A DNA stretch of 64,000 nucleotides from UBA6197 sp047638075. GTDB taxonomy: Bacteria > Pseudomonadota > Alphaproteobacteria > Rhodobacterales > Rhodobacteraceae. Every line of letters begins with the position of its first letter. The first letter of the stretch is position 1. The notes below the pieces were generated by a model. That model was not told the DNA's origin and ran no database searches. It saw nothing but the letters and a program-made list of their open reading frames with translations. Positions 18,732-26,376 of this stretch are shown in pieces. The DNA lies in NCBI RefSeq assembly GCF_047638075.1, contig NZ_JBLJBV010000066.1, forward strand, positions 1 to 64,000, read 5' to 3'. A program made the position numbers and the translations under genes.

Positions 18732-20210
18732 ATGAAACCTGAGGCCCGCCCGTTCTTGTCTCATCCGTTTGACGACGACAAACTGAAGGAAGAATGTGGT
18801 GTCTTCGGCGTTATCGGCGTAGCCGATGCCGCAAATTTCGTAGCGCTAGGGATGCACGCCTTGCAGCATCGCGGCCAAGAGGCGGGCGGGATCGTCGCCT
18901 ATGACGCTGATCAAGGGTTCAATTCGGCCCATCGGTTTGGCTATGTGCGCGATAATTTCACCAAGGCCAGTCTGATGGAAACGCTGCCGGGCAGTCTTGG
19001 GATCGGCCATGTGCGGTATTCGACGGCGGGATCCAAAGGCGCCGTCATCCGCGACGTGCAACCCTTTTTCGGTGAATTCGCCATGGGCGGTTGCGCCATT
19101 GCGCATAATGGCAATCTGACCAACGCCAATGCGCTGCGCCGTGAATTGATCGAGCGTGGCTCGATCTTTCAGTCTTCGTCGGACAGCGAATGTATCATCC
19201 ACCTGATGGCCCGTTCGATCCAGAAAAGCCTGTCCGAGCGGATCAAGGACGCGCTGCGCCGGGTCGAGGGGGCCTTTTCGATCGTGGCGATGACGCGCAC
19301 CAAACTGATCGGTGTGCGCGATGCGCTGGGGGTGCGGCCTTTGGTGTTGGGCAAAATCGGTGATCACGGCTATTGCCTTTCGTCAGAAACCTGCGGGCTG
19401 GATATCATCGGTGCTGAGCTGGTTCGCGAAATCGAGCCGGGTGAAATGGTGGTGATCGCAAACGGCAAGATCGAAAGCAGCCACCCCTTTGGCGCCCCGA
19501 ACAGCCGGTTTTGCATTTTTGAGCATGTCTATTTCTCGCGGCCTGACAGTATCATCGGCGGCCGTTCGGTCTATGAAACCCGGCGCCAGATCGGGGTTGA
19601 ACTGGCCCGGGAGGCGCCCGTTGAGGCGGATATGGTTTGCCCCGTGCCAGATAGTGGCACCCCGGCCGCCATCGGCTACAGTCAGGAAAGCGGCATCCCC
19701 TACGCGATGGGAATTATCCGCAACCAGTATATGGGCCGCACCTTTATCGAACCGACGGAACAGATCCGCAACATGGGGGTGCGCCTGAAGCTGAACGTGA
19801 ACCGTGCGCTGGTAAAGGGTAAGCGGGTCGTGTTGGTGGACGATTCCGTTGTGCGCGGCACCACGTCACGCAAGATCAAGGATATGATCATTGATGCGGG
19901 CGCAGCCTCGGTGCATTTTCGCATCGCTTCGCCCCCTACCGCATGGCCCTGTTTTTACGGTGTGGACACACCCGACAGGGGCAAACTTCTGGCCGCGAAC
20001 ATGACCGAAGAACAGATGCGCGAATGGATCGGTGTCGATAGTCTGAAGTTCATTTCGCTGGACGGGCTTTATCGTGCCGTGGGCGAGGCTGAGGGCCGCA
20101 ACAATGCCCGGCCGCAATATTGCGACGCCTGTTTTTCCGGCGAATACCCGGTGGCGCCCTCGGACCAGATCGAGAGCGGCTTTGTAATGAAGTTGAAGGC
20201 GGCGGAATAG
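18732..20210 (+). CDS. purF: Amidophosphoribosyltransferase
   Basis: The first committed enzyme of purine synthesis, making phosphoribosylamine from PRPP and glutamine. The 492-residue chain has an N-terminal Ntn glutaminase domain whose nucleophile is Cys22 in KEECGVFG; the short preceding segment is expected to be removed, as in the Bacillus-type enzyme. The PRPP loop is VVLVDDSVVRGTTS. The late cysteines (ARPQYCDACFSGEYP) resemble the iron-sulfur cysteine ligands of Bacillus-type PurF. The ATG 18732 is preferred over upstream in-frame codons because GGAG lies nine bases before it. Confidence 0.96.
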   Translation: MKPEARPFLSHPFDDDKLKEECGVFGVIGVADAANFVALGMHALQHRGQEAGGIVAYDADQGFNSAHRFGYVRDNFTKASLMETLPGSLGIGHVRYSTAGSKGAVIRDVQPFFGEFAMGGCAIAHNGNLTNANALRRELIERGSIFQSSSDSECIIHLMARSIQKSLSERIKDALRRVEGAFSIVAMTRTKLIGVRDALGVRPLVLGKIGDHGYCLSSETCGLDIIGAELVREIEPGEMVVIANGKIESSHPFGAPNSRFCIFEHVYFSRPDSIIGGRSVYETRRQIGVELAREAPVEADMVCPVPDSGTPAAIGYSQESGIPYAMGIIRNQYMGRTFIEPTEQIRNMGVRLKLNVNRALVKGKRVVLVDDSVVRGTTSRKIKDMIIDAGAASVHFRIASPPTAWPCFYGVDTPDRGKLLAANMTEEQMREWIGVDSLKFISLDGLYRAVGEAEGRNNARPQYCDACFSGEYPVAPSDQIESGFVMKLKAAE

Positions 20211-20291
20211 GCGTTTGCCCCGCGTGGGCGCCTGACCTGAAAGGCCGTCTGACTAGCCTCGGCGGCGGGGCGTTTGGGTTATGAAAATAAC

Positions 20292-20669
20292 CTAGAGGCT
20301 TTCTTCCACCCGATCCGCCAACGCTTCGGCACGGGCGGCAATTTCGGCCAGGGTATCGGTGACTTCAACGGGGATCACCGGCACTTCTACGCGCGTCGGG
20401 TTTGCCTGGGCTTCGCTTAGCGCGGCTTCGGCGGTTTTGGCGCGGGCAAGGGCGCTGCGCAGCTGATCTTCCAGCCCGGCGGTTTTATCGGCCAGCATCA
20501 GGCCAGACATCAGCAACATCCGGGTTTCAGGGATCCTGCCAATCTGTCCAAGCAGTACTGACGCCTCTGTATCCAGCATCGCCGCAGCCGAGCGCAGAAA
20601 ATGTTCTTCGCCCTCCTGACAGGCCACATCGAATTCGCGTCCACCAACAGAGATTTTCAGCTCAGGCAT
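20292..20669 (-). CDS. zapA: Cell division protein ZapA
   Basis: A 125-residue protein: MPELKISVGGREFDVACQEGEE forms the small N-terminal globular domain and LMSGLMLADKTAGLEDQL begins the long C-terminal coiled coil. ZapA crosslinks FtsZ protofilaments at the Z-ring. The frame is open upstream to 20777, but ATG 20669 matches the family start and lies inside the end of the preceding gene (8-bp overlap), so the two are translationally coupled. The C-terminus after residue ~90 is extended and proline/valine-containing compared with the usual ~100-residue ZapA. Confidence 0.88.
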   Translation of the reverse strand: MPELKISVGGREFDVACQEGEEHFLRSAAAMLDTEASVLLGQIGRIPETRMLLMSGLMLADKTAGLEDQLRSALARAKTAEAALSEAQANPTRVEVPVIPVEVTDTLAEIAARAEALADRVEESL

Positions 20670-21240
20670 GATCGCCCTCCGATGGTTGCGGGCCAGATTG
20701 TGGCAAGGTTGACAATAGCGGCTCCAACGCGCCCAAAAGCCCATCCAATTCTGCAATTTCCGCATCGCGCCCGGCACGCAGGCTTTCCAGTTCGACCTGC
20801 ATCGCGCGGTTGATCAGTTCCGGGTCCGCCAAGCCATCGCGGGCGGCGTCTGTCAGATCACGGTTCACGGCGGCAAGTTCGGTGTTGGCGTGTTTGATCC
20901 GCACCAGTTCGTGGTTGGCCTCGTCCAGCCCCTTTGTTGCAGCCGCCAGTTTGCGTTCCAGCGAGGCGAGCGTGGTTTCCTGCTTTTCGCGGATCGCACG
21001 GACCCGTTCGGAAAGCTGTGCATTGGCATCGCGTTCAGCCTCGAGCGCATCGCGCAATTCGGTCAGCGCGCCTTCATCGGGGGGTATGTCCGGGCCCGTT
21101 TCAGGGGCGAGGTTCTCTACAACGGGCTCTGCCGGCCGGGCCACGCCAGCGGCGACACGGGCGTTGATTGCCTCGACCCCTTTACCAATCCGCGCCAGCG
21201 CATAGCTGATGCGGCGTTCATATTCAGCCAAATCGCTCAT
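20662..21240 (-). CDS. Coiled-coil protein co-encoded with ZapA
   Basis: A 192-residue, strongly acidic, alanine- and glutamate-rich protein. Residues ~58-150 show heptad-like spacing of Leu/Ala with charged residues (TELRDALEAERDANAQLSE … LASLERKLAAATKGLDEA), a long coiled coil; a short N-terminal block (MSDLAEYERRISYALARIGKGVE) is probably the conserved element. No enzymatic motif. It overlaps zapA by 8 bp, so a Z-ring or divisome function similar to ZapB is a reasonable but untested inference. Confidence 0.75.
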   Translation of the reverse strand: MSDLAEYERRISYALARIGKGVEAINARVAAGVARPAEPVVENLAPETGPDIPPDEGALTELRDALEAERDANAQLSERVRAIREKQETTLASLERKLAAATKGLDEANHELVRIKHANTELAAVNRDLTDAARDGLADPELINRAMQVELESLRAGRDAEIAELDGLLGALEPLLSTLPQSGPQPSEGDHA

Positions 21241-21438
21241 TCTGCCTGCCTCCGGCTCTTCCGGTTGCCGTTTCAGGGGATGCGAATCAGCACCCCCGCC
21301 TTGTTCCTGATCTTACCCAATGCTGTAGGGCTTTGCGCCCCCCCTTTTGCATCAATGGCTTGGGGCGCGCGCTTGATCTTCGGCGCGGGCCTGTTATCAG
21401 GGGGGAAACCCAATTCTGACAACCGAAAGGTCCACCCC

Positions 21439-23457
21439 TTGGATATCGCCACGCTTCGCGCCAAACACGCCAATCACTGGTCGCTGGCCACCGCCATTCG
21501 GGCGTTGGCGATGGATTCGGTTCAGGCCGCCAAATCCGGCCATCCCGGCATGCCGATGGGTATGGCCGATGTCGCGACAGTGCTGTTTCAAAAGCATCTG
21601 AAATTTGATGTCTCTGCGCCCCGATGGGCCGACCGCGACCGCTTTATCTTGTCTGCGGGCCACGGCTCCATGCTGATCTATGCGCTGCTTTACCTGATGG
21701 GTGACAAGCAGGTTACGCTGGACCAGATCAAGAATTTCCGCCAGTGGGGCGCGCTGACCGCGGGCCATCCCGAAAACTTCTTGATTGACGCGGTAGAGAC
21801 CACCACGGGGCCCTTGGGTCAGGGCATCGCCAATGCCGTTGGTTTTGCAATGGCCGAACAGTCGCTTCAGGCACGCTTTGGCGCCAAGGTGCAAGACCAC
21901 CGTACTTGGGTCATCGCGGGTGACGGCTGCCTGATGGAGGGGATCAGCCACGAGGCGATCGGCCTTGCCGGCATGCAAAAGCTGTCAAAGTTGATCGTTC
22001 TTTGGGACAATAACAACATCACCATCGACGGGCGTGTCACCATGTCCGACATCACCGACCAACGCGCACGCTTTGCCGCGGCCGGTTGGACTGTGCTGCA
22101 CTGCGATGGGCACGACCCCGACGATATCGACCGTGCCATGACGCTGGCAAAAGGCTCGGACCGTCCGGTGTTCATTGATTGCAAGACCATCATCGGTTTT
22201 GGCAGCCCGCAAAAGGCGGATACCAATTCGGCCCACGGCTCGCCCTTGGGAGACGATGAAATCACCGCGACCAAGGCCGCTTATGGCTGGCCGCATGCGT
22301 CTTTCGTAATTCCGGCCGACATCAAGGCGGCGTGGGAAAAGATCGGCGCGCGCGGTGCCGCGTCCCGTGCCGAATGGGAGGCCCGTCAAGCCGCCCTGCC
22401 CGCCAACAAACGCGCCGAGTTTGAGCGTCAGATGGCCGGCGACGCGCCAAAGAAACTGGCCACCGCGATCCGCGCTTTCAAAAAAGACGTAACCGAAAAG
22501 GCGCCCAAGGTGGCCACCCGCAAGGCAAGCGAGATGGTGCTGGCGGCAGTAAACCCGGTGATGCCGGAAACGCTGGGCGGCTCTGCTGACTTGACCGGCT
22601 CCAACCTGACCCAAACCGCCGGTATGGGCCTGTTCAACGCGGAAAACCGCGCCGGGCGCTATATCCATTACGGGATTCGCGAACATGGCATGGCGGCAGC
22701 GATGAACGGGATCTGGCTGCACGGCGGTTCGCGTCCCTATGGCGGCACGTTCTTTTGCTTTACCGACTATGCGCGTGGCGCGATGCGTCTATCTGCACTG
22801 ATGGGGGTGCCTGCGGTCTATGTCATGACGCATGACAGCATCGGGCTGGGCGAAGACGGCCCGACCCACCAGCCGGTCGAGCATCTGGCGATCTGCCGCG
22901 CCACGCCCAACACCTGGACCTTCCGCCCCGCCGATGTGGTGGAAACCGCCGAGGCGTGGGAACTGGCGCTGACCACCAAGACCACGCCGTCGGTTCTGGC
23001 CCTGTCGCGCCAGAACCTGCCCCTGCTGCGCAAGACCCACACCAACCAGAACCTGACAGCCAAGGGGGGCTATGTGCTGGAAGAGGCTGCGGGCAAGCGT
23101 CAGGTGATCTTGATGGCGACCGGTTCCGAGGTGGAAATCGCGCTGAAAGCCCGTGATCTGCTTCAGGCCGAAGCGATCGGGACGCGGGTTGTGTCAATGC
23201 CCTGTATGGAGCTGTTTGCGGCGCAGGAAGAAACCTACCGCCGCCGCGTTCTGCCCGCAGGCACCGTGCGCGTCGCCGTTGAGGCCGCCGTGCGCCAGCC
23301 TTGGGATCGCTACCTTCTGGGCGAGCGGGGCCGTGAGGCCAAGGCAGGTTTCGTCGGGATGGAGGGTTTTGGCGCCTCGGCCCCGGCAGATCAGCTTTAC
23401 GCAGAATTCGGCATCACCCCAGAGGCTGTGGTCGCCAAGGTCAAATCGCTGCTGTGA
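21439..23457 (+). CDS. tkt: Transketolase
   Basis: A 672-residue ThDP enzyme that transfers two-carbon ketol units in the pentose phosphate pathway. SGHPGMPMGMADV, GDGCLMEGISHEA with the DNNNITIDG end of the ThDP-binding motif, GLGEDGPTHQPVEHL and FGASAPADQLY are all family signatures. The reading frame continues upstream to 20890 without an obvious start; I choose the TTG at 21439, because AAAGG lies eight bases before it and the encoded protein then begins DIATLRAKH in register with other alphaproteobacterial transketolases. Divergent from the zapA pair. Confidence 0.95.
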   Translation: MDIATLRAKHANHWSLATAIRALAMDSVQAAKSGHPGMPMGMADVATVLFQKHLKFDVSAPRWADRDRFILSAGHGSMLIYALLYLMGDKQVTLDQIKNFRQWGALTAGHPENFLIDAVETTTGPLGQGIANAVGFAMAEQSLQARFGAKVQDHRTWVIAGDGCLMEGISHEAIGLAGMQKLSKLIVLWDNNNITIDGRVTMSDITDQRARFAAAGWTVLHCDGHDPDDIDRAMTLAKGSDRPVFIDCKTIIGFGSPQKADTNSAHGSPLGDDEITATKAAYGWPHASFVIPADIKAAWEKIGARGAASRAEWEARQAALPANKRAEFERQMAGDAPKKLATAIRAFKKDVTEKAPKVATRKASEMVLAAVNPVMPETLGGSADLTGSNLTQTAGMGLFNAENRAGRYIHYGIREHGMAAAMNGIWLHGGSRPYGGTFFCFTDYARGAMRLSALMGVPAVYVMTHDSIGLGEDGPTHQPVEHLAICRATPNTWTFRPADVVETAEAWELALTTKTTPSVLALSRQNLPLLRKTHTNQNLTAKGGYVLEEAAGKRQVILMATGSEVEIALKARDLLQAEAIGTRVVSMPCMELFAAQEETYRRRVLPAGTVRVAVEAAVRQPWDRYLLGERGREAKAGFVGMEGFGASAPADQLYAEFGITPEAVVAKVKSLL

Positions 23458-24374
23458 GCGCAGAGCCCGACCCGATAAACATGAAGGGGCCGGATCCGGC
23501 CCCTTCTGCGATTATAGCCCCAAGCGGGCGCGGTGTGCTGATCCTGTTGGCGGCGCTTTTGGCATTTGCGCTGATGGATGCGACGGCCAAGCATCTGGGG
23601 ACGCGCTATCATCCGGCGCAAGTGGTCTGGGCGCGGTTTGTGGTCAACGCGTTGATCCTCGCGTTGATCTTTCGCACGCGGCTACCGCGTCTGCTGATCA
23701 CGCGGCAACCACGGGTGCAACTGCTGCGCGCACTGACCCAAGTTGCCACGGTGGTGCTATTTTTCATATCGATCCGTTCTATCGGGTTGGCCGAGGCTGC
23801 GGCGCTGTTAGACCTGAACCCGGTGCTCATCACGCTTGGCGCGGCGCTTTTTTTGGGTGAGCGGCTGGGGCCACGGCGCCTGATCGGCATTGCGGTGGCG
23901 TTTTGCGGCGCGATGATCATTTTGCGCCCCGGTGCTGGCGTGATGGACCCGGCCGCCCTTTTGGCGCTGGCGGGGGCGTTTACCTATGCTGCGGGGGCGC
24001 TGCTGACGCGGGTGCTGCGCACCGAAAGCATTGCGACCTCGATGCTGTGGTCGGCACTGGTGGGCACCGTTCTCAGCACGCTGGCGGTGCCGCTGTTTTG
24101 GCAGCCGGTAGCACTGGGCGATCTGTGGCTGTTCGTGGCGCTGGGGCTTTGCGGGGCGCTTGGGCAGGCGCTGTTGATCCGCGCCTTCACCCTGACCGAG
24201 GCGGGCACGCTGGCGCCTTTCGGCTATGCGGGGCTGATCTTTTCCAGCTTCTGGGGGTGGATGTTCTTTAATCAGTTGCCTGACCGCTGGACGGTCGTCG
24301 GCGCGCTTGTGATCGTCGGCGCAGGGCTTTATGTCTGGGCAAGGGAAAAAGCTGCGGCAAGATCTGCGCATTGA
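23454..24374 (+). CDS. EamA/DMT-superfamily membrane transporter
   Basis: A 306-residue protein with ten predicted transmembrane helices in two EamA repeats (residues ~28-165 and ~170-298; PVLITLGAALFLGERLG and GTLAPFGYAGLIFSSFWGWMFF end the repeats). These are drug/metabolite transporters, often amino-acid or nucleoside exporters; the substrate is unknown. The GTG start overlaps the tkt stop, while an in-frame ATG at 23481 is an alternative. A 24-bp perfect palindrome covers codons 10-18, so initiation may be structured. It overlaps or abuts the acyltransferase gene. Confidence 0.85.
   Translation: MSAEPDPINMKGPDPAPSAIIAPSGRGVLILLAALLAFALMDATAKHLGTRYHPAQVVWARFVVNALILALIFRTRLPRLLITRQPRVQLLRALTQVATVVLFFISIRSIGLAEAAALLDLNPVLITLGAALFLGERLGPRRLIGIAVAFCGAMIILRPGAGVMDPAALLALAGAFTYAAGALLTRVLRTESIATSMLWSALVGTVLSTLAVPLFWQPVALGDLWLFVALGLCGALGQALLIRAFTLTEAGTLAPFGYAGLIFSSFWGWMFFNQLPDRWTVVGALVIVGAGLYVWAREKAAARSAH
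23483..23506. repeat. 24-bp perfect palindrome at the tkt-transporter junction
   Basis: The 12-base arm GAAGGGGCCGGA is followed immediately by its exact complement. It begins 26 bp past the tkt stop and inside the start of the transporter ORF. It could be a tkt terminator stem (only TTCT follows, not a true T-run) or an RNA structure that affects translation of the transporter. Confidence 0.6.
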
Positions 24375-24384
24375 CACGGACCTG

Positions 24385-25272
24385 ATGAGCAAAACCACCA
24401 CCCCCCCGACGCTGGCCGACCGGCTGAGCAATGGCGCGTTTCGCGCGCTGATAGGGCTGATGCTGGCGCTACCTTACCGCTTTCGCGTGCCGATAACCGG
24501 CTGGATCGTGTCACGGCTGCTATCGCCGCTGCTGGGCTACACCCGGCGGGTGCGTGACAATCTGGCCCTTGCGCGGCCGGATCTGCCATCTGCCGAAGTG
24601 GCCCGTCTGGCCCGCGCGGTGCCCGACAATCTGGGCCGCACCCTGGCCGAGATTTATTCGGGTCAGGAATTCATCGACCGGGTGAAGAACATCCCGTTGG
24701 ACGGCCCCGGTGCCGCGGCACTGCAAGCCGCTCGTGAGGCGGGTCGCCCCGTCATTCTGGCAACCGGGCATTTTGGCAATTACGACGTCGCCCGCGCCGC
24801 CCTTATCGCGCGCGGCTATCCTGTGGGTGGGCTTTACAAGCCGATGAAGAACCGCCTGTTTGACGCCCATTACATTCAGGCGATCGAGCGGTTGGGTAAA
24901 CCCTTGTTTCCACGCGGCAAACGGGGTCTGACGGAAATGGTCCGGTTCCTGAAATCGGGCGGAATGCTGGGCATCGTCTCTGATCAGCATGTGGGTCATG
25001 GCGCGGCGTTGACGTTTTTCGGCCTGTCGGCACAAACCGCGTTATCGGCGGCAGAGTTGGCGCTGAAATATGATGCGCTGCTGATTCCGATCTATGGTAT
25101 CCGCCAACCGAACGGACTTGATTTTCAGATCCGGGTCGAGGCACCGGTGCCCATAGCCAGCACCGAAGCAATGACGCAAACGCTGAATGACAGCCTGGAG
25201 GCCCTGGTGCGCGGCCATATGGACCAATGGTTCTGGGTGCATCGGCGCTGGAAGGGCCGCAAACGCAGCTAA
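24385..25272 (+). CDS. Lysophospholipid/lipid A acyltransferase (LpxL/HtrB superfamily)
   Basis: A 295-residue membrane-associated acyltransferase. The catalytic HX4D motif is H129-D134 in ATGHFGNYD, followed by GLYKPMKNRLFD and VSDQH, typical of the LpxL/LpxM-like branch. One hydrophobic N-terminal segment (residues ~18-45) would anchor it at the inner membrane, where it would acylate lipid A or a similar lipid. The frame opens at 24331 inside the transporter gene; ATG 24385 starts after that gene's stop and before the conserved part, so I prefer it, although the ribosome-binding site is weak. Confidence 0.85.
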   Translation: MSKTTTPPTLADRLSNGAFRALIGLMLALPYRFRVPITGWIVSRLLSPLLGYTRRVRDNLALARPDLPSAEVARLARAVPDNLGRTLAEIYSGQEFIDRVKNIPLDGPGAAALQAAREAGRPVILATGHFGNYDVARAALIARGYPVGGLYKPMKNRLFDAHYIQAIERLGKPLFPRGKRGLTEMVRFLKSGGMLGIVSDQHVGHGAALTFFGLSAQTALSAAELALKYDALLIPIYGIRQPNGLDFQIRVEAPVPIASTEAMTQTLNDSLEALVRGHMDQWFWVHRRWKGRKRS

Positions 25273-25303
25273 TTGAACGGAAATTGCAGGGCTGGCAGGC
25301 TAC

Positions 25304-25324
25304 GGTCAGGTCAGGTCAGGTCAG
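25304..25324. repeat. Short tandem repeat, four copies of GGTCA
   Basis: Four perfect GGTCA units plus one base lie at the convergent junction between the acyltransferase and DUF1223 genes. The fourth copy contains the complement of the DUF1223 stop codon (25321-25323), so changes in copy number would fall downstream of both genes. Confidence 0.8.
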
Positions 25325-26166
25325 TTCAACCGCGCGGCGGCAAGGATGGCGCCGGGAAGCGGGGCAGATTTGCCCGGTCGCGCAGTTTGCACGATCAGCA
25401 CCGCCGGATCCGCGCCATCAAGCGTGACAGTCAATGTCAGCGGCCCGCGCCCGTCCCAATCTGCAACGGCATGCCACGCCTTGACGACATTGGCATAATC
25501 CAGTTCACGCCCCGCATTTTCACCGCGCACGATCTCGACCCGCGTCGAGGGGGTATACCGCACGATCTGAATCACGGCCGGGGTGGTCAGCGGCGGATCG
25601 GCGCTAAGATCAACGACGATCTTGCCACCCTCGGGGCGAAGGCGCACCGCGACCGGGTCAGGCCCGGCTGCATGGGCCGCGATCAGCGCCGACAAATCAG
25701 CCGCGCGCGGTGCCACCAACGTATCGGCGCCGTCCACGATCATCTGCGGGGTATAGATCGTGCGTTCCCCTGCCGCACGGGCATAGGCCTTTTGCCGGGC
25801 TGTAAAAGCGGGTTGCGCAAACGGGTCTTCCCACCCCAGATAGTCCCAGTAATCAACATGCAGCGCCAGCGCGATCACATCTTTTCGCGTCGACATATCG
25901 GCCAGCAATGCATCCGCCGGCGGGCAGGATGAACATCCTTGCGATGTGAAAAGCTCAACCACAACCGGGCTGGGTTCGGGTGCAGGTAGTTTTGGCGCAA
26001 TCAGTGCCGCGGCCGCGCGCGCGATGCTGACAGCTTCGGCGCTGGCAGCATCCTGCTCGGCCGTTTGGATATTTTGATCCGCCTCAATCGGCGCTACCTG
26101 CGCCTCGGCCAAACCGGCCGTCGCAAGCCACCCGCCGATGGCTGCGCATAAGATTGCGCGTTTCAT
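25321..26166 (-). CDS. DUF1223 periplasmic thioredoxin-like protein
   Basis: A 281-residue secreted protein. Residues 1-23 (MKRAILCAAIGGWLATAGLA…) form a cleavable signal peptide, followed by an alanine-rich linker to about residue 66. The conserved DUF1223 part starts VVVELFTSQGCSSCPPAD with a thioredoxin-like C78-x-x-C81 pair and continues with HVDYWDYLGWEDPFA and YTPQMIVDG. Family function is unknown; the fold suggests redox or disulfide chemistry in the periplasm. The ORF extends to 26322, but the signal peptide fixes the start at ATG 26166, which has GGGAAAGAAG upstream. Divergent from acnA. Confidence 0.87.
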   Translation of the reverse strand: MKRAILCAAIGGWLATAGLAEAQVAPIEADQNIQTAEQDAASAEAVSIARAAAALIAPKLPAPEPSPVVVELFTSQGCSSCPPADALLADMSTRKDVIALALHVDYWDYLGWEDPFAQPAFTARQKAYARAAGERTIYTPQMIVDGADTLVAPRAADLSALIAAHAAGPDPVAVRLRPEGGKIVVDLSADPPLTTPAVIQIVRYTPSTRVEIVRGENAGRELDYANVVKAWHAVADWDGRGPLTLTVTLDGADPAVLIVQTARPGKSAPLPGAILAAARLN

Positions 26167-26277
26167 GTCGCTTCTTTCCCTCAAAGTGACCTCTTTGGTA
26201 AGCCGCAATGCTTGCCTTTGCCAATCAAGGTTTTGCGATTGCCAGGCGGCATCGGGTTTCGGTATCATTTTCTGTGT

Positions 26278-26296
26278 GCAATGGTATACAAATTGC
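26278..26296. promoter_or_regulatory. Palindrome upstream of acnA, possible operator
   Basis: GCAAT (26278-26282) pairs with ATTGC (26292-26296) around a GTATAC-containing core. It lies ~80 bp before acnA and ~110 bp before the divergent DUF1223 start. TGGTATACAA resembles sites of FadR/FCD-type GntR regulators; which protein binds, if any, is unknown. Confidence 0.3.
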
Positions 26297-26376
26297 CGTG
26301 CCCCCCTTGATTGGTGCCTCACGATGCGGCATTACCATATGCAGCGACACCCCTATCATCTGCAAGGGAGGCCATC

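Noticed and set aside
20890..21438. Upstream open extension of the transketolase frame
   Set aside because: It runs antisense through the coiled-coil gene and lacks family similarity; a TTG with a good ribosome-binding site lies at 21439.
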